Shown piece by piece: positions 21,764 to 32,956 of a DNA stretch of 64,000 nt. The notes below the pieces were generated by a model. That model was not told where the DNA came from and made no database searches. It saw nothing but the letters and a program-made list of their open reading frames with translations. Both the position numbers and the translations under genes were made by a program. Position 1 is the stretch's first letter. Each line of letters starts with the position of its first letter. The stretch comes from Phialophora verrucosa (lineage: Eukaryota; Ascomycota; Eurotiomycetes; Chaetothyriales; Herpotrichiellaceae), in assembly GCA_002099365.1 (NCBI GenBank), contig MSED01000014.1:1302001-1366000 (forward strand), written 5' to 3'.

Positions 21764-23894
21764 ATGAATCCAGGTTCCGCCACGAATGGCGGACCTGCCA
21801 ACAAACCTGTCATCAAACGGAAGAAACCAGCAGCTGATCCGTTCTTCAAAGGCCCGAAAGTCAAACCTGCCGCGACCAAATATCCACCGGCTGGGCGCGA
21901 GAATGGCCACCCTACTCCAACGGTCAACGGTCAGCCGAAACCTCAGACTCCTCCCATTCTAGCTCGTCCACGAGCACCTTCTCCGTTAAGACCAGCTGTC
22001 CCTGAGCGCGAGCGCGTCAGTGGCTTCACTGACCCCCGGGTTACCGCCGAAGGAATCCCCTACCGAGATTACAGACTGGTGACAACAAAGAAAGATCTGC
22101 TCAATGGCCTAAGATATCATATTCTTCAGCTCGCCGGCGAAAAGCCGATAGATATCCGCAATGAGGCCGAGTTTGCGAAACCGGCTAGACTCCATAGACG
22201 CGACCCTCGTGCACCTCTACCCGGCCATCAGGAGAAGAAGGAAGACGATCAGCTAGACTCCAAGGATGGGCTGGACGCAGCAGAGCGAGAAGAGCTGAAT
22301 CGACGCAAAGAAGCGCGGCAGAAAGAGCGCGAGGCCAACCTGGCCCAGATAGCTCCGTCGCAGAATGCTGGCAAGAGGATGAACTTCAAAAAGAAGACCC
22401 AGCAGGTGTTTAAGTCCGAGTTCTCTGCCGAGGAGAAGCGCCGGATACAGACAAACTACGAAGAGAAGCTCCCCTGGCATCTGGAAGATTTTGACAACAA
22501 GCATTGCCTCATCGGCCACCATCAACCAGGCTCTAGGGACTCCAATGCGGCTTTCGTGTACGAGCCCGCAGTCGATGCTTCCACGGGTAAATTTCGCCTT
22601 ATACCCATCGAAAAGATCTACCAGTTCAAGCCAAAGCGCGACGATTTGCAAAAGATGACAATCGAAGAAGTCGAAGCTGCGATGAAGAAGGGTGGGTCTG
22701 ACCCAGAGTGGTTGGTGCGTTCTCGAGAAGCCCGCATCCAGGAACAGTTAAGGGAGCGTGCTGCAAAGGAGAGCAGAGGTCTCTTTTTAGGTGCTTCGAA
22801 GACCACTGCTTTCGCTGGGAGGACTGGCGAAGAAGCCGATCTCGACTTTGAAGAGGATTTCGCCGACGACGAGGAAGGAGATCTATTTATGGACAAGGAC
22901 GAGGATCAAAAACTTGCAGACGCCCGCATTAAAGAAGACCAACTGCAGGCCAATTTCCTCGACTTCAAGGATCTGAACGAATACGACGAGGCGGAGGCTC
23001 GGGAAAAACGAGAGGCTGAAGCTAAGAAGAAAAACTTCAGAGATCTGAGGAAGGCGCTTGAGAGACGGGAGCGTAACTACAACCACGGGAGTGACTCGGA
23101 ATACGAATCCACGGTAAGGTTACAATCATCCTGTTGCCACTTCTTGAATGCTGATAAGTTATACGTAGACCGACACAGATGAAGAACAGGAACGCCTTGA
23201 GCGCGAGCGCCTGGCCAACAAGCAGAAGGAAGAAGACGAAGCCAGAAAGTCCAATCTACCGTCCTCGGGGACGAACACGCCCTCAGGTCGTAAGGAGAAA
23301 CGGGATACCGACCGGGAAGATGGTGGCATGAAGAAGTCAAACTCGTCTCGTAGCCTGAAACGTCCTGCATCTCCTAATGCGTCTGATGCGTCCGGCACCG
23401 ACGCCTCGGTCAGAAAGAAGAAGCTCAAATCGAAACACCTTTCTTCTACGCAGCCTACACCCGGCCATTCCAGACCAGGTTCTCCCGTCAATGTCCCAAG
23501 CTCATCTGCGCCCGCAGGAACTCTTGACCCATTGATGGCGAAGATACGCAAACGGGCCGGTGCGGGAAGCCCTGCAGGATCAGACACAGAAACAGACGGG
23601 GCCGCCATGTCCGATGCTTCTCGAGCACGGCGCATCAAGCTCAATGTCGGCGGCTCTCCGCCAGCACCGTCTTCACGTGCGGGCTCCCCGGCCCCAACTC
23701 TTGCCACAGCCCCTCGCCCGATTGCCTTCCCCTCCGAGCAGGATATTCGAAATGCTATTCCCCCTGAAGGTATCTCGGTCAGGGACCTCATTCGCAAGAT
23801 TCCGCATCCGCCGGAGAGGAAGACAGAGTTCGTCAACTTGGTTAAGGCGATCACGCGTCTGGACAAGGATAGGGGTCTATTGTTGCCGAAATAG
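21764..23894 (+). CDS. TFG1: Transcription initiation factor IIF alpha subunit (RAP74)
   Basis: Two exons, 21764-23113 and 23169-23894, give 691 residues. TFIIF alpha binds RNA polymerase II with Tfg2 and stabilises initiation. The N-terminal dimerisation part includes IPYRDYRLVTTKKDLLNG, KKTQQVFKSEFSAEEKR and PWHLEDFDNKHCLIGHHQPG. The acidic middle (DLDFEEDFADDEEGDLFM) is typical of the family. The C-terminal winged helix is IRNAIPPEGISVRDLIRKI followed by FVNLVKAITRLDKDRGLLL. The 55-bp intron ends at TACGTAG, giving ESTTDTDEEQERLERER; the nearer acceptor CACAG would break the frame. The start ATG is followed by MNPGSATNGGPANK. Confidence 0.93.
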
Positions 23895-24607
23895 AGCTCG
23901 GCAACAGGCTCACCCGCGCAGAGCGTTGTGACTGGGATTCCGGCCCTGGACACTGCTGCCCAGGAAGTGGTGATATCGGCGCACTCCGCCACTGCGGACA
24001 CAGAAGCTGTGCCTCGTAAGAAAAAATCCAGCAAAAGAAGAACAGGGAGAAGATGCTTGCCAGACCCTGCGGCTGGTGCAGTTGCCTGAACTTGCCAGAG
24101 ATTTACTTACAGGGTTTGCAACACTGATAGCACTGAGAGGCATTCTCTCCGCCAGTCGAGAAGGCATCGGAATCCTTCAACCGGATGCGCGCAGTGTCAT
24201 TCGAATGGAAGCCGCTCGCGAGTCTGCGCTTCACGTGTATATAAAGTCCGCAGCTGGATCTTCACTGAACCCTCTCGAGGCATGACTCGGTGCAGACAAT
24301 GCAACAGTTGAAGAGCATCATGCCGCAACGTTGGATTACCATAGCGGAATTCTTGGAGCCCGACCTTGCCATGAACAGCGCACGAGCACATCAAGCTCGC
24401 TAAGGCTCTTACACGCATCACCATGATGCATACAGTACTATTGACGGCGTGACGCACAGCTATTGTGGCCAAGACTGGGAATGGGTGAAGAGACGAGGAT
24501 TGTCAGGCAATGTACATAGACGGTGCTGCTATGAAAAGGGACTGTGTTGCGAATAACAACCGGCAACGTGCCTCGATGGGTCGAGCCAGAGAGTTCAGCT
24601 GATCGTG

Positions 24608-24781
24608 CTACTGCTGCTGCTGCTGCTGCTGCTTAAGTATCGTCACTCTGCTCTGTGCGCTATTTGCTGGGGTGGTGTGGTTCGGTGTACCTCGTATCGT
24701 TACGGGCGCATTGACAGAAGGGAAGCATACCGCAGCCGCTGCCCGCATCAGCAATAAGCATTGAAACAATTTCATCGCCAT
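24608..24781 (-). CDS. Possible small secreted protein with polyglutamine end
   Basis: A 57-codon frame on the minus strand begins MAMKLFQCLLLMRAAAAVCF, which has the hydrophobic core and small residues of a secretion signal. It continues through a Thr/Pro/Asn-rich stretch and ends in seven Gln codons followed at once by TAG. There is no homology that I recognise and no cysteine pattern after the signal. It lies in a convergent spacer with no obvious promoter. It may be chance. Confidence 0.2.
   Translation of the reverse strand: MAMKLFQCLLLMRAAAAVCFPSVNAPVTIRGTPNHTTPANSAQSRVTILKQQQQQQQ
24611..24631 (+). repeat. (CTG)7 microsatellite
   Basis: Seven uninterrupted CTG triplets lie on the plus strand (CAG on the minus strand). 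Confidence 0.9.
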
Positions 24782-25046
24782 GTTGAACAATCTGGAGGAC
24801 TCTTTTCTCTTCTCTTCTTTTTCGCTTTCGCTAGATCATTATGTCGCTAAAAGCCAGGTCAGAAGCTCGCTCGCTATATCCAATCTTACAATCTTTTGTG
24901 CACAATGAATGCCGTTACGTGAAATGCAGGTCCTCGCTGCCGCCCCCTCAGCCATCCAGCCATCATCCCGCCTTACCAACCCAGCCGAATGGGATTCCTC
25001 AGCACTGTGTCACTGGAGTTCGGAGTGTCCAAGTGCATGGAAGGTC

Positions 25047-27881
25047 TCAGCTAGCGGTATACCGCCCGCTCACCAACTTCGCCTTCCCGGGAACGACATC
25101 CCAGGCTTTCTTCCCAGCACCATCTTCGTCCCCGCCGTCCGCAAACGGATCATCCTCCCGCGCAACCTCCGCCAGCCGCTCAACAGCCACTCCACTAGCT
25201 GTGCGCCCGGCAAGTTCAAACCTAAAGTCGACGGCTCCTTTCCTAGCCAATCCTTGGGTGATGAAGCGCACCAACAGGCGCTCCTGTTCAGGCTTGACGA
25301 CGAATTCAGGCAATCGCCACACCACGCTGGAGGTTTTGCGCCGGAAGGACGCGCCAGCCGTTGGAGCCATCATTGCAGATTGGGCGCGGGGGAACGTCGG
25401 ATCGGAGATGTCGAGGCCAAGGTTGATGGTGACGTTTTTCAAGGTGAGTGGTTCGGATCCAAAGACTGGGTTGAGAGAGTAGAGCACGATGACACTGACC
25501 TGGCCGTCGATGATCTGCCACGCTGGTGTCAAGAGGATGGGTGAGTATTGCGCGAGGGTTGCCTCTTCCATGTGGAGTTGATATTTGAGGCAGATCATTG
25601 GTGTTGGACGACGGAGCTGTGTGGTCGTCACTATGTAGCTGCCTGCTTGCTCTTCCGTCTGCCGGTCAGTGGGCTTGATTTGCTGGAGAAAGATGGGATT
25701 GGCGGCGACTTTGTCGAGGAGTTCGAAGTGCTGGATGCGGATCGTCTCGGTGTCGGTATTCTGAGAACCGGTAGGATTGTAGGCTAATGCGATTTCTCCC
25801 AGCACGAAGGACTTCGATATGCCGGACTCGGTGAATGTGCTGTGGACAGTTTCTATAACACTGGCGGAGAGACCTGGGTCGTGGAGGTCGGGGTGTTGAC
25901 TTGGGCCGGCGAGGCTTCGGGAGGAGGTCATCGACGCCGTATCGGAGCCGATGTGGTCGTCCTGCAGCGCGGCAATTGGCGGAGGTCGCTGAAGGGGAGA
26001 CGCGAGTGTGTTCTCCGGTGAAGCCACGTTCTCTGGGATAGTGACCGGTGGAGCAGATCGTGTCATTTGTGGCAAGGCGTCTGTGCTACTGGGCACATAC
26101 ATTGTATTGCGCACGTCTCGGCGTCCTCGAACACTACCTTGAACACGATTAATGCCGGCGTTCTGCGCCTGCGAGCGGAGTTGATTGGCCATGTTGGTCA
26201 TTGCTTGCTCCGCTTCCGTTTGGTCTTCTTCGATGGGTTTGTCGCGGATCATGAAGTTTCGGGCTGATTCCTCGGCAGGGGGAGAAGCGAAAGCTGATGC
26301 TTCCGAGAACGCCTGCTGTACCTGGGTGATGGAATCGTTCGTGTCGGCTGCGGCGGCTTGATTCAAGCTCATCTGTTGGTATGGGTTGTTGCTGGCTTGA
26401 GTAGATGGCGGACTGATTGTGTCCGCCAGGCCAGGTTGATACGAAGTCCCGGTTGGATGTGCCTCCAGGGGATTTGGAGCCTGGTTAACGCCATTTGTCT
26501 GCGGAACAGGGAGCGGAGGCTCGGGTAGATCCCGAAGAGGTTGCCCATCTCGTCGATTCTGCGAAACCGAGGTTACTGGTCGGTCTTGAGTTGCTGTTGG
26601 AGTGAGATCCTGTCCCGACTCGTCCAAATCCTGGAAACTGCGCGACGAGTCGCCTCTTCTAAACGGCACAAATCTCGTCCGGCGTTTCTCTTCGGTTGAA
26701 GAAGGTACTGGAGGGGCAGTGCTCTTGCGTCTGTTCATTACAGTGCCGAGTCGCTTGAGACCGCCTAGCTTGCTCTTCTCCTTCTGTGGAGGGATGTCGG
26801 GCACTATAACATGTCAGAGATCCTGCTGCGACTCCCACGAGTGACTTACAAGGAGCTAGCCTGCCCTGTGCAGCGAACGAGTTCGAACGGAGGCTGTTGC
26901 TGTCAGTTGTACCCCGTGGTGGAGGAGGTGTCGGCGGGGCACGCAGTGAACTGGTCGGTCGGCCACCAGCGCCGGCGGTAGCCGAACTCAGTCTTCTCAA
27001 GAGGCCACCTCCTCCGCCAGCAGTTGCTCTCGCAGCGAATGTCTTGATCTCGTCGGCCGTCTCCACGTTGAGAAGTGCGCCTAGGCATGACTCGGCGCTG
27101 ACTTTGTTCTTCTCGATCGAGTCCACCTCATGGGTCTGGAACTGCGTGAGAACGTCCCGGAGGTGATTGACCCGCAGTTCATCAACGACTTGTAGTTGTT
27201 CAAAGACGTACGGCGCCTGTGATTCCCATTGTCGTGATGCGTCTTCCACAGTCGAACTTGCAGTATCCGCTCGTCGGCCGCCTTTTGCAGCTTTCTTTTG
27301 TGCGCCAGCCAACTCTTTCGCGACGTTGCTCAGGCCCACCTGTGCCGTGTTCAGATCCTTGAAGGCTCTGTTCCGCGATGCCCAGGTCCGCAAAGGTGTT
27401 TCGACATCGGTCTCGATTTTCATTGCAAGCGTCTCATGGGAAGCTGCTAAATTTTCGGTGCCAGAGATGATTCTCTGCCAGGGCATTTGGAAGATGCTGC
27501 GCTCGCTTTAGCAACACCAAATCGCAAGACGGAGACGGTTCCTACCCGAGAGCGGCGGCCCCATCTTGTTGTGGACGTCGCGCAAGCTTCCGCAAGCTGG
27601 CAACATATACTTCCTCGATCTTCCGACGTTCCTTGTCGACTGTCAACTTCTTGTTCAACGTGTTACACGGACGTGTCTGACCTGAAGCCAATCGGCGATG
27701 TCGCTGTTGATCTTGGTTATGAGGGTGACGCGATCATTGAGGATATTGATTGCTTGCTCCGGTTGCAATGAAGCCTGGCGCAAACACCAGTCAGTCCTGA
27801 ATCGGAGGTTCGCGGCTTCTGCGCAGTAAGTCTTACAATGAGATTTAAATACTCGGTCCGCTGGATGTCATTGTTTGCCAT
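25047..27881 (-). CDS. SYP1: Endocytic F-BAR / mu-homology protein (muniscin, FCHo-like)
   Basis: Five exons on the minus strand, 27837-27881, 27682-27774, 27546-27631, 26850-27496 and 25047-26803, give 875 residues. Syp1 is an early-arriving endocytic adaptor that also affects septins. The F-BAR-like N-terminus is assembled across introns: MANNDIQRTEYLNLI, then ASLQPEQAINILNDRV, DIADWLQERRKIEEVYV, QQDGAAALGIFQMPWQRI. Disordered Pro/Ser/Asn-rich linkers follow (APPTPPPPRG, NNPYQQM). The C-terminal mu-homology domain runs from about 600 (SASVIETVHSTFTESG, VLGEIALAYNP) to the end, with a DPFADG motif near the tail. Intron 2 (27632-27681) uses a CAAG acceptor, chosen because it restores WLQERRKIEE. 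The ATG at 27881 is in a CACCATGGC context. Confidence 0.92.
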
Positions 27882-28366
27882 GGTGAAGACGTTATCCAAG
27901 CATTAGGCAAGAAGCGTGAAGAGAATCAACAAAGACTACTTGACGGACAATCGGCGTTGGCCTCACTGCGAGGAATTGCAGACGATATCGAGACGATGGT
28001 AAGTAGAGAGAATGGTTCTGGAAGGTCTTGGGCTTCGGTGGTCGGCGGGCCGGGATTACGTAGCGCCAGTGAGCTGCAAATTCACGGTCGTGATCATCCA
28101 ATCCCGAGACGGCGACAGTGTAGCTATTACTATTCCTCTCCACTGGGGTCATCTTGGAGACAAGGCACTGCAGAGACACATTGACTGCGACTTCTTGCTC
28201 TGTTATTGACGACGCCCCGACAGCGTTAATGTCTTTGTCGACCTGCAGGATGGTAGATACTGACATCAACACCAACTTGCCATCTTCACGCTCCGGTCAC
28301 TGACGTGGGACCGAGTTAGTACAGAGGTGCGATAGTCTTTAGAGGTTTGCTCCCAATACCGTCAAC
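27882..28366. promoter_or_regulatory. Divergent promoter region SYP1 / kinase
   Basis: This 485-bp spacer separates two divergent starts. A minus-strand frame of 127 codons crosses it but has no ATG at its head and no recognisable sequence. Confidence 0.4.
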
Positions 28367-29634
28367 ATGCCTGTCAATGTCAGTTTCTCTGAGCGACTGA
28401 GCCGCATCCTCCAGCTGTAAGAGTCATGGTGATTCTGCGTTGACTTCGCATTGCTGAGTCATGCTAGGACGAATGTTTTCGTGTCAGCTGGCAATGATAC
28501 AGAAGCAGCGCGAAAGAATGCAAAGGAATTGGAGGAAGAGATTCTCGGGTCAGCTACGTCCATGGTGGGCAGGCCTAGAATACTGTCTAAATCCGCTGCT
28601 GACCCGATTAGGAAGAATATCAGCTAAAGCTGAATGACGCTGTAAAGGCAGTTCTCGCAGACACGCCGCCCGCGGAGACGGAAGAACCTACGGAAGATGA
28701 GCTGTTCAACACTGAGGGTCCCACCTTTGGAGCATATTGCCATGCAACATTTCATGCCGACGGCCTCATGTCGACGGTCTTTAAGGCGAAACCAATGAAC
28801 GAGGCCGCTCCTGTCCGTGTTGTTGCACTCAAGGTCACTCACCCAGCGATGATGGGGCCGCCACATAATTCCACTAGGGAGGCTCGAATCCTGGCCAAGG
28901 CTCGTCACGAGCATGTCGTACCTCTCCTTGACACCATACATGAGCCCGGAGATCGCTTCATACTCGTCTTCCCCTTTTTAAGGCAGGACCTGGAGAACCT
29001 GCTGAGATCGGATAGATTGGACAAGCGGCAGGCCGGTATGGTCTTCGACGGGCTCTTCAGCGCATTAGAGCACATCCACTCGCTGGACATGATTCACAGA
29101 GACATCAAACCGTCCAACATTTTGCTGAAGACGATGAATGGGCCTGTCTACCTGATCGATTTCGGTATTACTTGGTCCGCTAACGATAAGGACTCTGAAC
29201 CAGCGAACTCCAAGATCACGGACGTCGGCACAACTTGTTACCGCCCACCAGAGATCCTGTTTGGCAACAAGAGTTATGACACATCGCTGGATATGTGGGC
29301 TGCTGGCTGTGTCGTGGCGGAAATGGTGAGAGTTGGCCACCTACCAATCTTCGATGCTGGCGAGGTGGGAAGCGAATTGGCCTTGATCAAGTCGATCTTT
29401 ACCACCCTTGGGACTCCCAACGAGGAGACATGGCCATCTGCACGGGCCTGTCCTGACTGGGGCAAGATGCGCTTTCAGCAGTTTCCGGCAAAACCGTGGA
29501 AGGATATCCTTCCCAGAGCGTCGGAAGCAGCGATCGATTTTGTCTCCCGAACCGTGTGCTATGAGATGACAAGGAGGCTGACTGCCGGAGATGCTCTCAA
29601 GCACGAGCTGAGGTCGGTGATTCGGCGTGCCTGA
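28367..29634 (+). CDS. CMGC-type protein kinase, Csk1/CDK-activating-kinase-like
   Basis: Three exons, 28367-28416, 28468-28564 and 28612-29634, give 389 residues. Kinase landmarks: VALKV lysine K123, HRDIKPSN with catalytic D213, LIDFGITW with D232, activation loop DVGTTCYRPPEILFG, and DMWAAGCVVAEM. The CDK-like order and the GTTCYRPPE loop fit the fungal Csk1 group, monomeric kinases that activate CDKs in fission yeast. The glycine-rich loop is degenerate: YCHATFHADGLMSTVFKA replaces GxGxxG. The N-terminal 100 residues are assembled from two small exons (MPVNVSFSERLSRILQL; TNVFVSAGNDTEAARKN) and are less certain, although introns of 51 and 47 bp with CTGAC/CTAG-type 3' ends fit well. It is divergent from SYP1. 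Confidence 0.82.
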
Positions 29635-30985
29635 GCATCAGATATGACGTATCTGGAGGATTGCATTGATGCGCTCCATGACCACACCGGCTGCAGTAGT
29701 CCACGTTGTTCTGACAGCTGTCGTCCAAGTATAGTCGTTTCGCCCATCATCCTGTGGAAGGCTTACAACATGGTCGCACATCATGACAATTGGACTCCTG
29801 GGACCATCCGAGTCACCATGCACAGCGCAGTATCCTGTGTTGCAGCGTTGACCAATAGAGCAGAGCACTTCTTTCGAGCATCAACAGCAGTGCCCCAAAG
29901 TCGTAGACCAGCGGTTTGATCCTAGCATCAGACGAAGATGATCAGGACGTAAGGTGAGGTTGCATGTCTCCATCGCGCAATGGGTGAGGTGAGGCTATTA
30001 CTGCTCGCGAAGTACCTCGTACTTGTCGAGGAAGAGAATCTTCAAACATCAAGGTGCAAGGCCAGTAGATTGCCCCCCACGTGCCAGAGGCAATCCACCA
30101 CACAGAACCTTCTTAGGCGCATTCAAAGTCGCGAGACGCAGGAAGTCGTGATCGCACCGTCAACATGCCCTTCTCATAACTCAGATGGCTGCACTAGCAT
30201 AAGCGTCCTAGACATGCTGCTTGCAAATGCACAACTCTTCAGTCTTGCCGCTGCACACATCCGCGCGTCAGATGTCGAAGAAGGAGCAATCTCTCCTATC
30301 CGCCGCTAAGCTGCAGGTACATGTGGCACCTAAGCCGCATCGAGGGGTGGGCGTCAGGTGGCTTCCATCTAAATCCAGGCACGCCAATGGAATTCGACAG
30401 AGGCCCCTGCACGCAAACGCCACCATGAGCCTGATCGTTCCGCCCCTTGCCTGAGGAGATGCAGCTGGCAGCTGTTTCCCGCTTCTCGTTCGTCCTTGCA
30501 ATCGCGACCGCATCCACAGCTTTGGCCTGATCCTCAGTCTCACATCCCAGCAGCCACTTTCCCTCTCATCTTACCAGGAAGTGAGCATCGCGTCACTGCC
30601 ACCCTTACACGATTCGTACTTCTCTCTTTCTTCCTTTCTTGCGCACCCTCTGCTCGAAGCTCATCGACTGTGCGGCCACTGATTCTCTTCGATTCTTCAC
30701 CCTCTCCATTCATCCTATTGTTCACCGAGTGTGGATTGTCGCCCTTCTTTTATCGACAATTCATCACTAGCCACTCCTTTCAGACCGCCACCCCCCACAA
30801 TCCAATTCGACATCACTTCGAGATCAGTCTCTTCGTGAAACGATCCAGCAGCGCTGTGATACACTCGCGGCTCTCAAATACCAGCTTCAGCTACAGAACT
30901 GAAGCCTTTCTCTTCCGACTGCGAAAAAAGCTCGATAGCGACTGCTCGGTGCGGTGCAACACCATCCGATCTGACAACATCCGAC
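29635..30985. other. 1.35-kb gene-poor spacer
   Basis: This lies between the kinase stop and the SH3 membrane protein start, both on the plus strand. The right half is pyrimidine-rich (long C/T stretches), as is common in fungal promoters and leaders. No coding frame is convincing. Confidence 0.5.
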
Positions 30986-32956
30986 ATGGACCTGAGGCAT
31001 ATGAACTTCCATGACAAGATGGTGGAACTGGCTAGACGCCAAGATGAGGTCGCTCTCACCACCGTAGATGGCACTGTCTACTCGATCGCGTACGTGACGG
31101 CAACACCGACCTTTACCGGCGTGATTGGAGGTTATACTACCCTGACTGGTGACGACTCTTCTCCCACCGAACCTCCCGCTCAAGAAAACACTACCGACTC
31201 AGCCACGGCAACCGCTACCGATTCCTCCTCGCCCTCTGTAGAATCCACCGCCCCGAGTACACCAACTTCTGCATCCTTGATCGCGCCCACCACCGTGGTG
31301 TCCACGACTTCTGCTGGCATAATTGGGACCACCAACACTGGCTCTGTTGCTGCTGCTTCAGCTTCGCCCGGTTCCTCGGCAGATTCTCCAAATTCGTCGA
31401 GCAGCGGTCTCTCCACGGGTGCAAAGGCTGGCATTGCCATTGGTATTATTGCGATCGTCGGTCTTTTCGCCGTATTCCTGTTATGGTTACTCGGAAAGAA
31501 GAAGCGCCAGATCGAGGCTCACAACGGATCAGACAACGAGAAGAATGATCCTGTTGCAAGCGTGAACAGCACCGAGATGGCTACAAGAAGCCCGCCCATC
31601 AGTGCAACAGCCCCGCGTATAAGCCTGCGACCCGTATCTCGGATGTTGCCAGAGTTCATGGGGGCGTCTTCTAAGAGCAGACTCAGCGCAGGGAACATGC
31701 TCACCACCATTGGAGAATCGGATTCTGCTTCAACTCGCAAGACACCATCTCCCCAACCGCGTGGTCCAAGCCCTACTCCGGCTCGAGGTCTTGGTCTGGC
31801 CGCAGCAACTCAAAGCTCCCAGGACAACAACCCGAACAATCCTTTTGCCGACCCTCAGAATCCCTTTGCCGACCCCGAGAAACTGTCGATCCAAGTGCCT
31901 GCGCCTCTCGCTCTAGCACCTTCTGCAGCTAGACAACCTCCTGTTGCTCCTGTTGCTTCTGGGGCTATTGGTGGCGCCGGTGCTCTCAATGCTGCTGCGG
32001 GCACCAGGCCGATGCCGGCTCCTGCTCCTGTACCGGCTCCTGTTCAAGCAGCAGTGCCAGTTCCAGCTCCAGTCCAAGCTCCGGCTCCTGCCATGATGCC
32101 AGTGGCTGTCCCAGCACCTGCCCCTGCTCCTCAGCTCGTACCACAAGTCACCGCATCTCCAGCCTCTTCCGCGCCTGCGTCGCCAGCTGTTGTCGCTGCA
32201 GCCGGCCCAGGTTCCGAAGCTCCTCGTCCCGACGCTTCGCAAGGTAACGTCTACCGTGTGCTTATGGATTTCGCACCTTCTATGGAAGACGAATTGGAGT
32301 TGAAGAGTGGTCAACTTGTCCGTATGCTTCATGAATACGATGATGGTTGGGTAAGTAGCAGACCGACATTCATTCACGTCACATGACTGATCATTTTCCA
32401 GGCGCTGTGCATCCGACTTGACCGATCTCAGCAAGGTGTCGTCCCAAGAACATGCCTTGCCGCCAAACCATCGAAGCCTAAGCCTTCTCACCTGAGCCAA
32501 TATGCTCGACCTGCGCCCGGCGGTCCAGGATCTCGTCCCATGTCCCCAGCTGGCGGCCCACCACGCCCAATGAGCCCTGCAGGACGATCCATGAGCCCTA
32601 TGGGTAGGCCAATGAGCCCTGCGGGGAGACCAATGAGTCCTGCCGGAATGCGACGACCAATGAGCCCAGGCTTCAACCAGCCACCAAGAGGGATGTCCCC
32701 TGGACCAAGAGCCGGACCAGCAGGCAGAAGCATGTCGCCAGGGCCACGAGCCGGACCACCAGGTAGAAGCATGTCGCCAGGACCAAGAGTCGGACCTCCA
32801 GGTAGAAGCATGTCGCCGGGACCCTACGGCGGTCGAAACGGCCCCCCGCCGATGGCTGCTGCGAGTCGACCAAGAAGCAACTCTGCCAGCAACGTCAGGG
32901 ATAAGCGAAACTCACCTGTAGGACCTTCCAAGCTTCGACCTGGCATGGCCATGTGA
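30986..32956 (+). CDS. Single-pass membrane SH3 protein with NPF motifs and MSPGP repeats
   Basis: Two exons, 30986-32350 and 32402-32956, give 639 residues. In order: a short N-terminus without a clear signal peptide, a Ser/Thr-rich ectodomain-like stretch (about 50-145), one transmembrane helix (AGIAIGIIAIVGLFAVFLLW, about 149-170) followed by KKKR, two adjacent NPFADP motifs (about 290-300), a Pro/Ala/Val-rich linker, an SH3 domain (about 420-478: VYRVLMDFAPSMEDELELK, DDGWALCIRL, GVVPRTCLA), and a repetitive Pro/Ser/Met tail. The intron splits the SH3 domain after DDGW. The layout recalls yeast Fus1-like cell-surface SH3 proteins. NPF motifs bind EH domains of endocytic proteins, so a cortex/endocytosis role is inferred. 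Confidence 0.85.
32687..32824 (+). repeat. 39-bp coding tandem repeat
   Basis: About three and a half copies of a 39-bp unit encode R-S-M-S-P-G-P-R-A-G-P-P-G in the tail of the SH3 membrane protein. They are preceded by several shorter RPMSPAG-type units. Confidence 0.85.

Larger units (their letters stand above)
23895..25046. other. 1.15-kb spacer, one weak small frame
   Basis: This lies between the stop codons of TFG1 (+) and SYP1 (-). It holds a CTG repeat and one small minus-strand frame with a signal-peptide-like start, both listed separately. Nothing else is supported. Confidence 0.45.

Noticed and set aside
23169..23894. TFG1 intron ending at the CACAG acceptor
   Set aside because: That acceptor puts the conserved C-terminal winged helix out of frame; TACGTAG keeps it.
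27892..28275. 127-codon minus-strand frame in the SYP1/kinase spacer
   Set aside because: It has no ATG at its head (starts TTG) and no recognisable sequence.
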